Under the pieces are notes generated by a model. It had not been told where the DNA came from, made no database searches, and saw nothing but the letters and a program-made list of their open reading frames with translations. Of a stretch of DNA of 64,000 bases, positions 56,721 to 64,000 are shown piece after piece. Where the stretch lies: positions 1 to 64,000 of the forward strand of contig NZ_CAJGBN010000072.1 of NCBI RefSeq assembly GCF_904426505.1. Reading direction: 5' to 3'. Position 1 is the stretch's first letter. Every line of letters starts with the position of its first letter. This DNA comes from Rubrivivax sp. A210. GTDB lineage: Bacteria; Pseudomonadota; Gammaproteobacteria; Burkholderiales; Burkholderiaceae_C. The position numbers and the translations under genes were made by a program.

Positions 56721-56930
56721 TCAGTTTCCCGCGCTCACGCCCAGCTTGCGCAGCAGGCTTTCCATCAGACACCACTTCGTCAGCCCGCTTTGCAGCAGGT
56801 TGGCACCGACGAAGGCGGTGAAGGCCAGCCACCAAGGGCTGTGGAACAGCGGGCTGCCGGGCACGCCCAGCGCCAGCGAGGCGAGGATGAAGCTGCCGGC
56901 GACGATGCGCACGATTTGCCAGGAGGTCAT
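56721..56930 (-). CDS. DUF2892 small membrane protein
   Basis: A 69-residue protein with two membrane helices, ending in 'LLQSGLTKWCLMESLLRKLGV', the C-terminal pattern of DUF2892/YgaP-type inner-membrane proteins. Its ATG overlaps the stop of the RND pump gene (56927-56930), so it is translated with the efflux operon. Function is unknown; relatives are often linked to rhodaneses and sulfur or ArsR-controlled operons. Confidence 0.88.
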   Translation of the reverse strand: MTSWQIVRIVAGSFILASLALGVPGSPLFHSPWWLAFTAFVGANLLQSGLTKWCLMESLLRKLGVSAGN

Positions 56931-59900
56931 GCGGGGGTTCCTTCGGTCGGTGGAGTGGGTGCAGGGCCGGTGATGGCCTCGATGCGGTTGCGGTAGGCGA
57001 CGTAATAGAGCATCGGAATTACCACCAGCGTGAGCAGGGTGGAGACGAAGATGCCGAAGATGAGCGAGATCGCGAGCCCGTTGAAGATGGGGTCGTCGAG
57101 GATGAAGAAAGCGCCCAGCATGGCCGCCAGCCCGGTCAGCACGATGGGCTGGGCGCGCGTCACCGCGGCATGCACGATGGCGCGCTCCAGCACCATGCCC
57201 TCGCGCACCTGCAGGTTGATGAAGTCCACCAGCAGGATCGAGTTGCGCACGATGATGCCGGCCAGCGCGATCATGCCGATCATGCTGGTGGCGGTGTACT
57301 GCGCGCCCAGCAGCGCGTGGCCCGGCATCACGCCGATGATGGTGAGCGGTATCGGCGCCATGATGATCAGCGGCGTCAGGTAGCTGCCGAATTGCGCCAC
57401 CACCAGCAAGTAGATCAGCACCAGGCCCACGGCGTAGGCGGCGCCCATGTCGCGGAAGGTCTCGTAGGTGATCTGCGATTCGCCGTCCCACTTGAGCGTG
57501 TAGCTGCGGTACGGGTCTTCGGGCTGGTGGATGAACGCCTCCTGCAGTTTGCCGCCCCCGGGCGTGGCGATGCTGGCGATCTCGCCGCGCATGGCGAACA
57601 TGCCGTAGAGCGGGCTGTCCAGCGTGCCGGCCATGTCGGCGACGACATAGCTCATGGGCAGCAAGTCCTTGTGATAAGCCGGCTGCTCGCGCAGCGTGTC
57701 GCTGGCCGTCACCAGTTCGCGAATCGGCACCAGCCGGCCCTCGGCGCTGCGCACTGCCAGCTGCAGCAGGCTGTCGATGTCGCCGTGCCGCTCGGGCGGC
57801 AGCTGGATGACCGCCGCTGCGGGGTACTTGCTCTCGTCGTGCAGCCAGGCCGTGGCCTCGCCGGCGAGGCCGGCGCGCAGCGTGCTCACGATGGCCTGCT
57901 GCGGCACGCCCAGCAGCGCCGCCTTGCGCCGGTCCACCAGCAGCAGCGTGCGCGGAGCGGCGGCGATGCTGCTGTCGTCGACATCCACCACGCCCGGCGT
58001 GCGCTCGAAGACCGCCCGCACCGCCTTTGCCACCTGCGCGCGGCCGGTCGCCTCGGGCCCGTAGATCTCGGCCACGATGGGCGCCAGCACCGGAGGTCCG
58101 GGCGGCACCTCCACCACCTTGACGTTGGCGCCGAAACGCCGGCCTATGTCCTGCAGCGGCGGGCGCAGCCGGGTCGCGATGGCATGGCTTTGTTCCTTGC
58201 GCGCGTTCTTGGCCACCAGATTGACTTGCAGGTCGCCCACCTCGCCGCCGGCGCGCAGGTAGTACTGGCGCACGAGGCCGTTGAAGTTGATGGGCGCGGC
58301 GGTGCCGGCATAGGCCTGGTAGTCGGTCACCTCGGGCACGCTTGCCAGGTAGCGGCCCAGTTCCTGCAGCACGGCCGCGGTCTTCTCCACCGGCGTGCCG
58401 GCCGGCATGTCGACCACGACCTGGAACTCCGACTTGTTGTCGAAGGGCAGCATCTTCAGCAGCACCAGGCCGGTGGCCGGCAAGGCCAGCGAGAGCGCGA
58501 TCAGCAACGCGATGCCGGCACCCAGCAGGCCGCGATTGCGTCGGCCGCGGGCCTCGTCCAGCAGCGGGCGGAACAGGCGCTCGAACAGCGGCGCCAGCTT
58601 GCCTGCAAGGCCATGGCTGCCGGCATGGGCGGCCGGCACCGCCTTCATCCAGATGCGCGCCAGCCAGGGCGTGACGACAAAGGCGATGGCCAGCGACAGC
58701 AGCATGCCCATGCTGGCGTTGATGGGGATGGGGCTCATGTAGGGGCCCATCAGCCCGCTGACGAAGGCCATTGGCAGCAGCGCCGCGATCACCGTCAGCG
58801 TGGCCAGGATGGTGGGGCCGCCGACCTCGTCCACCGCACCCGGGATGAGTTGGGCCAGCGTGCGGCCCGGGTGCAGCGCCTGGTGGCGGTGGATGTTCTC
58901 GACCACCACGATGGCGTCGTCGACCAGGATACCGATGGAGAAGATGAGCGCGAACAGCGAGACACGGTTGAGCGTGAAGCCCCAGGCCCATGACGCGAAC
59001 AGCGTCACCGTCAGCGTCAGGATCACCGCGCTGCCGACGATGGCGGCCTCGCGCCGGCCCAGCGCGATGAACACCAGCGCCACCACCGAGGCGGTGGCGA
59101 AGAGCAGCTTGGTGATCAGCTTCTGCGCCTTGTCATTGGCGCTGGCGCCGTAGTTGCGCGTCTCGGCCACCTCCACCTCGGCCGGTATCACCGTATTGCG
59201 CAACGCCTCGACGCGGCGCATCACTGCGTCGGCGACGTCGATGGCGTTCTCGCCCGGCTTCTTGGTGACCGAGATCGTCACCGCCGGGTAGTCGGCCGCC
59301 GGTGTGCCGGGGCGGGCGGCGACGCCGTGCCAGACATAGCGGCTGGCCGGCAGCGGACCATCCACCACCGTGGCCACGTCGCGCATGAAGACCGGCTTGC
59401 CGGCGCGCACGCCCACCACCAGTTCGCCCACTTCGGCGGCCTGGCGCAGAAAAGGCCCGGACTCGACCGCGACCGTGCGGTTGCCGCTGATCAGCTCGCC
59501 CACCGGAAGCCCCAGGTTGGCCGAGAGCAGAGCCTGGCGCAGATCGGCCACCGTCAGGCCGCTGCCGGCCAGGCGCGTGGGGTCCATCTGCACCAGCACC
59601 GCGCGGCCCGGGCCGCCCGTGGTGGCGATCTCGCGCGTGCCCGGCACGCGCTTGATCTCGGCCTCCATGCTGTGGGCCACGCGTTCCAGGTCGTAGGGGC
59701 CGGTGGCGGCATTCCTGCTGAACAGCGTCAGGGTGACGATGGGCACGTCATCGATGCCCTTGGGCTTGATGATCGGCGCCAGCACGCCCAGGCTCCGGGG
59801 CAGCCAGTCGGCATTGGCGTTGACCGTGTCGTACAGCCGCACCAGGGCCTCGGTGCGCGGCACGCCGACCTTGAACTGCACGGTCACCACCGCCAGGCCG

Positions 59901-60202
59901 GTGCGCGAGACCGAGCTGACGTGCTCGATGCCGGCGATCTGCGCCAGCACCTGCTCGGCCGGGCCGGCCACCATCTGCTCGACATCGCGCACCGCCGCCC
60001 CCGGAAAGGGGATCAGCACATTGGCCATCGTGACATTGATCTGCGGCTCTTCCTCGCGCGGCGTCACGCCCACCGCGAACAGGCCCAGCAGCAGCGCCAC
60101 CAGGGCCAGCAGCGGCGTGATCTGGGCGCGCTGGAAATAGGCCGCGATGCGGCCGGAGACGCCCAGCGGCGAGCCGTCTTGGGGGGAGTCGGGCTGTGTC
60201 AT
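56927..60202 (-). CDS. RND efflux pump, inner-membrane subunit
   Basis: A 1091-residue AcrB/CusA-superfamily pump with 12 helices and two large periplasmic loops. Typical text: 'REEEPQINVTMANVLIPFPGAAVRDVEQMV', 'FSIGILVDDAIVVVENIHRH' (helix 4 with the Asp pair), 'MIGMIALAGIIVRNSILLVDFIN' (second-half equivalent). The PREEEPQ and 'RTEALVRLYDTV' wording fits the divergent branch often found with an ArsR regulator and small membrane proteins, not AcrB. Substrate is unknown. The start at 60202 leaves an 8-bp gap to the adaptor gene. Confidence 0.93.
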   Translation of the reverse strand: MTQPDSPQDGSPLGVSGRIAAYFQRAQITPLLALVALLLGLFAVGVTPREEEPQINVTMANVLIPFPGAAVRDVEQMVAGPAEQVLAQIAGIEHVSSVSRTGLAVVTVQFKVGVPRTEALVRLYDTVNANADWLPRSLGVLAPIIKPKGIDDVPIVTLTLFSRNAATGPYDLERVAHSMEAEIKRVPGTREIATTGGPGRAVLVQMDPTRLAGSGLTVADLRQALLSANLGLPVGELISGNRTVAVESGPFLRQAAEVGELVVGVRAGKPVFMRDVATVVDGPLPASRYVWHGVAARPGTPAADYPAVTISVTKKPGENAIDVADAVMRRVEALRNTVIPAEVEVAETRNYGASANDKAQKLITKLLFATASVVALVFIALGRREAAIVGSAVILTLTVTLFASWAWGFTLNRVSLFALIFSIGILVDDAIVVVENIHRHQALHPGRTLAQLIPGAVDEVGGPTILATLTVIAALLPMAFVSGLMGPYMSPIPINASMGMLLSLAIAFVVTPWLARIWMKAVPAAHAGSHGLAGKLAPLFERLFRPLLDEARGRRNRGLLGAGIALLIALSLALPATGLVLLKMLPFDNKSEFQVVVDMPAGTPVEKTAAVLQELGRYLASVPEVTDYQAYAGTAAPINFNGLVRQYYLRAGGEVGDLQVNLVAKNARKEQSHAIATRLRPPLQDIGRRFGANVKVVEVPPGPPVLAPIVAEIYGPEATGRAQVAKAVRAVFERTPGVVDVDDSSIAAAPRTLLLVDRRKAALLGVPQQAIVSTLRAGLAGEATAWLHDESKYPAAAVIQLPPERHGDIDSLLQLAVRSAEGRLVPIRELVTASDTLREQPAYHKDLLPMSYVVADMAGTLDSPLYGMFAMRGEIASIATPGGGKLQEAFIHQPEDPYRSYTLKWDGESQITYETFRDMGAAYAVGLVLIYLLVVAQFGSYLTPLIIMAPIPLTIIGVMPGHALLGAQYTATSMIGMIALAGIIVRNSILLVDFINLQVREGMVLERAIVHAAVTRAQPIVLTGLAAMLGAFFILDDPIFNGLAISLIFGIFVSTLLTLVVIPMLYYVAYRNRIEAITGPAPTPPTEGTPA

Positions 60203-60209
60203 GGTCGGC

Positions 60210-61256
60210 TCAACGTGCGCGGGCTGCGGCCTGGGGGTCGGCGACGACGCGCTCACCCGCGGTCAGCCCCGAGAGGATCTCGATACGCTCGCCCTCGGTT
60301 CGGCCCAGCCGCACCTGGCGCAGCAGGGGCTGGCCGTCGCCACCCAGCACATACAGGCCGGTCATCTCGGCGCGGCGCACGATGGCGGTGGCCGGCACCG
60401 AGACCGTGCCGGCCGCGGCCGTGCCCAGCGGCAGCCACAGGCGCGCGAACATGCCCGGCACCACGCCGGCCAGGCGCGGCGGCAGCTCGGCGCGCAGCAG
60501 CACGGTGTGGGTGGCGGCATCCACCGTCGGCAGCACCTGGGCGCGCGTGGGCGTGACCCAGGGGCCGGCCGGAGGCGGCAGGCCGGGCAACTCGACGCGC
60601 GGCAGCCTGGCGGCCGCAGGCGCCGCCGATTGCGGCACGGCGGCGGCGATGCGCAGCGCCGTCGGGTCGTAGATCGTCACCAGGGGTCGCCCCGGCATGG
60701 CCATGTCGCCCAGTGCCACCGGCACTTCTGACACGATGCCGGCAAAGGGCGCGCGCACGAGGTAGAAGCCGCTCTGCGTGCGCGTCGCGCCGGCCTGGGC
60801 CAGCTGTGCGCTGGCCTGGGCCTGGGTGGACTTGAACTCGGCCTCGGCGCGCTCGAAGGCGGCGCGGCTGATGTAGTTCTGCTGCAGCAACTGGCGTTGG
60901 CGCTCGAGCTCGCGCGTGGCCAGCTCAAGCCCGGCGCGCGCCGCCTGCACCTGAGCGTCACCGGCCGCCGCGGCCTGCTCGGCGGCACGGGCGTCGATGC
61001 GCAGCAAGAGCTGGCCGGCGGCGACGCGGTCGCCCACCTTGGCGTCAAGCTGCACCACGGCGCCGGCCACCTGGGCTGCCACCACGGCCTGGCGCACCGC
61101 TTCGACGGCGCCGTCGAAGGCCGCCAGCCTCTCGCCGGTGGCGGCCTGGGCCGGCGCAGCCGCCAGGGCCGGACCGGCGGCTTGGGCCGCAGGCATGGCC
61201 AGCGCGAGCACGGTGGCCAGCACGGCCGGTACGAGGTGGAGTTGGAGCAGGGTCAT
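60210..61256 (-). CDS. RND efflux periplasmic adaptor (membrane fusion protein)
   Basis: A 348-residue HlyD-type adaptor: signal peptide (1-26, ending AQAA), lipoyl/biotinyl half (about 55-80; GAVVQLDAKVGDRVAAGQLLLRID), helical hairpin (80-150), second lipoyl half 'YLVRAPFAGIVSEVPVALGDMAMPG', and β-barrel. It joins the RND pump to an outer-membrane channel, for which no gene is nearby. It is transcribed divergently from the ArsR gene. Confidence 0.92.
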   Translation of the reverse strand: MTLLQLHLVPAVLATVLALAMPAAQAAGPALAAAPAQAATGERLAAFDGAVEAVRQAVVAAQVAGAVVQLDAKVGDRVAAGQLLLRIDARAAEQAAAAGDAQVQAARAGLELATRELERQRQLLQQNYISRAAFERAEAEFKSTQAQASAQLAQAGATRTQSGFYLVRAPFAGIVSEVPVALGDMAMPGRPLVTIYDPTALRIAAAVPQSAAPAAARLPRVELPGLPPPAGPWVTPTRAQVLPTVDAATHTVLLRAELPPRLAGVVPGMFARLWLPLGTAAAGTVSVPATAIVRRAEMTGLYVLGGDGQPLLRQVRLGRTEGERIEILSGLTAGERVVADPQAAARAR

Positions 61257-61289
61257 GGAGGGGCTCACAGGGGCGACGTGCGATGGCGT

Positions 61290-61335
61290 GAACTCATTAT
61301 TTGCGCACGCAGCTAAATAGTCAAGTATGATCATG
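61290..61335. promoter_or_regulatory. Probable ArsR operator in the divergent promoter
   Basis: The AT-rich stretch attatttgcgcacgcagctaaatag with ATTTG...CTAAAT imperfect symmetry, then tcaagtatgatcat, stands out in this G+C-rich genome. It overlaps the region where both the ArsR and RND transcripts must start. Confidence 0.45.
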
Positions 61336-61767
61336 CTCATGGACAAGCAAAGAGCCGGCGCCTCGGGCATGATGGCGGCTCCCCCACTCCCGTCGTGCCC
61401 GAGCATGGATGGTCTTCCCGAAGAAGCGCTGGTGCAGGTGGCGGCCTATTTCCAGGCCCTGTCCGAGCCGACGCGGCTGCAGATCCTCAACCTGCTGCGC
61501 CAGCAGGAGCGCAGCGTGGGCGAACTGGCCCAGCTCTGCGGCTGCAGCTCGGCCAACATCTCGCGCCACCTCGGATTGCTGGTCCAGCACGGCCTGGTGG
61601 CGCGCGAAAGCCGTGGCAACAGCGCCTACTGCAGCATTGCTGACGAGTCGGTCTATGCGCTATGCGACCTGGTCTGCGGCAGCATCGCACGCCAGTTCGA
61701 GCGCACCGCGCAGCAGCGCAAGGTCTTCGCTGCACCCGCTGCCAAGCGGCCACGCTCGCGGGCGTAG
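61327..61767 (+). CDS. ArsR/SmtB-family transcriptional repressor
   Basis: A 146-residue winged-helix repressor: ALSEPTRLQILNLLRQQERSVGELAQLCGCSSANISRHLGLLVQHGLV (about 43-90). Two cysteines in LCGCS lie at the start of the recognition helix, where metal or thiol sensing occurs in ArsR, together with a later Cys pair (YALCDLVCGSIA). In-frame ATGs at 61327, 61333 and 61339 all lack a good ribosome-binding site; the last (MDKQRAG) may be the true start. It probably represses the divergent RND operon. Confidence 0.9.
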   Translation: MIMLMDKQRAGASGMMAAPPLPSCPSMDGLPEEALVQVAAYFQALSEPTRLQILNLLRQQERSVGELAQLCGCSSANISRHLGLLVQHGLVARESRGNSAYCSIADESVYALCDLVCGSIARQFERTAQQRKVFAAPAAKRPRSRA

Positions 61768-61993
61768 CTCCGGGTCCAGACACAGCCAGAGGCCGTACCT
61801 GCGCCTTCCCTCACGAAGCGGGGGGAGGTTCCCCCTCTTCCGCGGGATGTGGAGTCGGCGCCGCGCTGCCTACATTGGATGCAAGACAGAGGCGTGCCGC
61901 GCCGGCAGGGCCGGCCCCCGAAGCAAGGGGTGCATCAGAAGCGGCCCCGCCTGCTCTGTCGCATCACCGGTGCAGACCGGGGGACTTCAGGAG

Positions 61994-62218
61994 ATGGCCG
62001 TGGACACTTCGTCGAGCAGCGCTTCCGCCCGAGCAGCCTACGAACTGCGTTTCCGATCGCTCTTCAACGCCCGCCGCGGTTACAGCTTTCCCTGCGATCC
62101 CTGCGGCCAGGTCAACCTCGACCAGCTCTCCGAGTCGGCGCGCAACAACTACTTCTACGCCCGCGCCGCGGTCGGCCGTGACCTGGCGACGCCGGCGGTG
62201 GAGCCCCTGAACGGCTGA
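61994..62218 (+). CDS. Small conserved-looking protein, CxxC-like motif
   Basis: About 74 residues: a Ser/Ala-rich start, then ELRFRSLFNARRGYSFPCDPCGQVNLDQLSESARNNYFYARAAVGRDL. The compact C-terminal 50 residues with a Cys-x-x-Cys (CDPC) look like a real folded unit; I recall similar small proteins in Burkholderiales but cannot name a family. If the ATG at 61994 is used the Shine-Dalgarno overlaps it; the GTG at 62000 has AGGAG 6 bases upstream and is the better start (72 residues). The 226 bp before it hold G/C-rich hairpins but no gene. Confidence 0.65.
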   Translation: MAVDTSSSSASARAAYELRFRSLFNARRGYSFPCDPCGQVNLDQLSESARNNYFYARAAVGRDLATPAVEPLNG

Positions 62219-62319
62219 GCCCCACGCGCCGCCTGCTTTCGGGGCGGTTGCATGGTGTTTCCAGGGCGGGCGCCACAGCGCCTAAGCTCGCCGGCTTCCT
62301 GGTTACCCCTGATGCCGGC

Positions 62320-63012
62320 ATGTTCGCAAGTTCGTCGAGGCCCGTTGTCTTCGATCCCTACCGCGGCCGCGGCAAGCGCCGCCGCATCCCGCGCTGGCTG
62401 CTGCTTCTGCTCCTGGGCCTGGCCGCCGGTGCGGCCGGCGTCATCTACCTGCAGGAGCGCGTGCTGCCGCCGCGCCTGTCCACCGGCGAATCGCAGCAGT
62501 TGCGCGAAGACCATGCGCAGGCCGTCGCCGACCGCCGCCGCCTGCAAGCTGAGCTGGGCACGGCCACACAGGCGATGCAGGCGCTCAAGCGCGAGCGCGA
62601 TGCATTGCTGACCGGCGCCGCCGCCGGGCGCGCAGCGGCCGAGCGCCTGAATGCCGACCTCGCCTTCGCGCTCGACGCGCTGCCGCCCGACCCGCGCGAA
62701 GGCCAGGTGGCGGTGCGCGCGGCGCGCCTGGCGGCCCAGCGCGGCAGCCTGGAATACAGCGTGGCGCTGAGCCACGAGCGCCGCGGCGCGCTGCAGGGCG
62801 TGATGCAGCTGGTCGTCACCGGGTCGGCGGGTGCGGGGGCGGGCGAGCGCGCGCTCGAGCTGCCGCCAGTCAAGCTGGCGCTGGACCGTCAGGGCGTGGT
62901 GCGCGGCAGCCTGCCGCTGCCCGAAGGCTTCACGCCCCGCCAGGCCACGGTGCGCGTGCTCGAGCGGGCGGGCGGCGGCCAGCTCGGCATGCGGGTGCTG
63001 CACGTCAACTGA
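62320..63012 (+). CDS. Membrane-anchored coiled-coil protein (DUF6776-like)
   Basis: A 230-residue protein with a basic N-terminus (GRGKRRRIPRW), one membrane helix (about 25-46; LLLLLLGLAAGAAGVIYL), a coiled coil (50-110; QQLREDHAQAVADRRRLQAELG) and a β-rich periplasmic domain (about 130-230). The layout matches DUF6776 proteins that are encoded near bactofilin genes in betaproteobacteria, so a role in envelope or cell-shape organisation is likely. No catalytic motif is visible. Confidence 0.78.
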   Translation: MFASSSRPVVFDPYRGRGKRRRIPRWLLLLLLGLAAGAAGVIYLQERVLPPRLSTGESQQLREDHAQAVADRRRLQAELGTATQAMQALKRERDALLTGAAAGRAAAERLNADLAFALDALPPDPREGQVAVRAARLAAQRGSLEYSVALSHERRGALQGVMQLVVTGSAGAGAGERALELPPVKLALDRQGVVRGSLPLPEGFTPRQATVRVLERAGGGQLGMRVLHVN

Positions 63013-63069
63013 GCGGCGGCCGAAACCCGTGCGCTGACGACGGGCCTCTGGAGGTGCGCCCTTTGCGCC

Positions 63070-63528
63070 TCAGCTGATGGGCAGGCGTACCCCGTCGCCC
63101 AGCGGCAGGCCGGGCGCGCCGATCTCCACCACCTGGCCGGCCGCCTCGGCGTCGGCGATGCAGACCAGCTGGCCCTGCACCACGGCGCCCAGTTCCATCT
63201 GCAGCCGGCGGTAGCGCAGCGTGCCGATGATGCGGGCGCCGGCCTGCAGCTCGACGAACTGCTCGATCTCGATGTCGCCCTGGATGCAGCCGCCGATGAG
63301 GGCGTTGCCGCAGTACACGCTGCCCTCGATGCGGCCGCTGGACGACAGCACCAGCAGGGCCGGCGTGCCGGCATCGCCGGCCAGGCCGGTGACGCGGCCA
63401 CGCACGCGGCCGTCGATGCGCAGGCCGCGCACGAAGACGAGGTCGCCGTCGATCTCGACATCCGCGGCCACCAGGCTGGACAGCTGGTTCAGCTTGATGG
63501 CAGCTTGGGGTTTGGCTTTGCCGAACAT
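63070..63528 (-). CDS. Bactofilin (polymer-forming cytoskeletal protein)
   Basis: A 152-residue bactofilin. The central right-handed β-helix is visible as hydrophobic repeats: VEIDGDLVFVRGLRIDGRVRGRV, SGRIEGSVYCGNALIGGCIQGDI, ARIIGTLRYRRLQMELGAVVQGQL. Bactofilins polymerise without nucleotides at the membrane and recruit peptidoglycan enzymes. The M23 peptidase gene two places upstream on the same strand fits that partnership. Confidence 0.92.
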   Translation of the reverse strand: MFGKAKPQAAIKLNQLSSLVAADVEIDGDLVFVRGLRIDGRVRGRVTGLAGDAGTPALLVLSSSGRIEGSVYCGNALIGGCIQGDIEIEQFVELQAGARIIGTLRYRRLQMELGAVVQGQLVCIADAEAAGQVVEIGAPGLPLGDGVRLPIS

Positions 63529-63534
63529 GGCGTC

Positions 63535-63876
63535 CTATCGCTTGGCATCGCGCGTGCGGCGAAAGAACGTCAGTTCCTCCTGGCAGGCGCGCAATTGCTG
63601 GTTGAGGGTCTCGATCTGGCGCTCCAGCTCCTGGGCATGGGCGCGCGCCAGCGCCTGGGCCAGGCGCTGCTGGTCGAGCATCTGCTGCCGCTGCTCGGCC
63701 TCGGCCGGGTCGGCCGGCTCGTGCAGCCGCAGCGCTGCCGTGCCGGCACCGGCGGCGTAGGCCAGGGCGAGCGCCAGTGCCGCGACGACGAGACGCCGCC
63801 GCCCTGGCGCGGCCGCGACGACGAGGCCGGCGCGCGAGAGATCCAGGCCCTGACGGCGGCCTGCGCGCAGCCGCAT
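63535..63876 (-). CDS. Membrane-anchored coiled-coil protein between M23 peptidase and bactofilin
   Basis: A 113-residue protein with a basic N-terminus, one membrane helix (about 29-49; LVVAALALALAYAAGAGTAAL) and a coiled coil to the end (EQRQQMLDQQRLAQALARAHAQELERQIETLNQ). It overlaps the upstream M23 peptidase gene (TGATG at 63874-63878) and ends 6 bp before the bactofilin start, so all three are coupled. It could link the peptidase to the bactofilin filament; that is inference. Confidence 0.78.
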   Translation of the reverse strand: MRLRAGRRQGLDLSRAGLVVAAAPGRRRLVVAALALALAYAAGAGTAALRLHEPADPAEAEQRQQMLDQQRLAQALARAHAQELERQIETLNQQLRACQEELTFFRRTRDAKR

Positions 63877-64000
63877 CAGGGGCGCTGCGCGAGCCAGCGC
63901 CGCGGGTCGACCGCGGCGTCGTTGCGCAGCACTTCGAAGTGCAGATGAGGGCCGGTGGATCGCCCGCTGCTGCCCACGCGGGCGATGGCCTCGCCCTGGC
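63876..64000 (-). CDS. M23-family peptidase, C-terminal end (partial, cut by window edge)
   Basis: The last 41 codons encode GQGEAIARVGSSGRSTGPHLHFEVLRN and a short tail to the TGA. 'VGSSGRSTGPHLHFEV' is the zinc-ligand HxH block of LytM/M23 endopeptidases, which cut peptidoglycan cross-links. The rest of the gene lies beyond position 64000. Confidence 0.88.
   Translation of the reverse strand, partial: QGEAIARVGSSGRSTGPHLHFEVLRNDAAVDPRRWLAQRP

Noticed and set aside
57170..58993. 607-codon plus-strand open frame opposite the RND pump
   Set aside because: Low-complexity His/Gln/Arg composition, shadow of the pump gene.

Overview
The window is about 64 kb of high-GC DNA (roughly two-thirds G+C) from a betaproteobacterium, most likely a Burkholderiales member of the Rubrivivax/Leptothrix/Roseateles type. 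The evidence is a Burkholderiales-style porin, a class I PHA synthase with a phasin, a bactofilin with an M23 peptidase, and strong G/C third-position codon use. It opens with the last bases of a 5S rRNA and its terminator, so the left edge is the end of an rRNA operon, followed by a decayed IS3-family transposase.

Region 1 (0.7-12 kb): an MHS-family MFS transporter, a thioesterase, and an eight-gene minus-strand operon. The operon encodes an acylating aldehyde dehydrogenase, a citryl-CoA lyase-like protein, a ThDP-dependent lyase, a TIM-barrel isomerase, two type I 3-dehydroquinate dehydratases (one without the Schiff-base lysine), an HPPD-like VOC protein and a TIM-barrel protein related to 3-dehydroshikimate dehydratase that lacks metal ligands. 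It looks like a catabolic route for a shikimate- or quinate-like carbocycle that has been rewired. I think it is the best candidate here for an undescribed pathway.

Region 2 (12-25 kb): phasin, hybrid histidine kinase, DUF6064 protein, Tat-exported aldo/keto reductase, porin, then a divergent IclR regulator and shikimate-dehydrogenase-like gene followed by a complete Liv-type ABC transporter.

Region 3 (25-36.6 kb): a probable cyanophycin/arginine utilisation island. It has a TonB receptor, a secreted cyanophycinase, an arginine ABC transporter with its AotO-like deacylase and ArgR-type regulator (aotJQMOP-argR order as in Pseudomonas), and the two arginine N-succinyltransferase subunits aruF and aruG.

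Region 4 (36.5-50.5 kb): aroE-aroQ with two AEC carriers; LysR plus acyl-CoA dehydrogenase and CoA-transferase; a second LysR; a TetR regulator; a TRAP transporter with a third shikimate-dehydrogenase-like gene; and a second IclR regulator. Three promoters spread over 48 kb (MFS gene, the eight-gene operon, the second IclR gene) carry the same paired 15-bp palindromes exactly 21 bp apart, which ties regions 1 and 4 into one probable regulon.

Region 5 (50.5-64 kb): a hypothetical protein, nagA and an N-acetylglucosamine-type kinase, an SDR with phaC, an FMN reductase, an ArsR-linked RND efflux system, a small cysteine-containing protein, a membrane protein, a bactofilin, a coiled-coil membrane protein and the 3' end of an M23 peptidase gene cut by the window edge. 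A near-identical 19-bp PhaR-like site lies at both the phasin and the SDR-phaC promoters, 41 kb apart.
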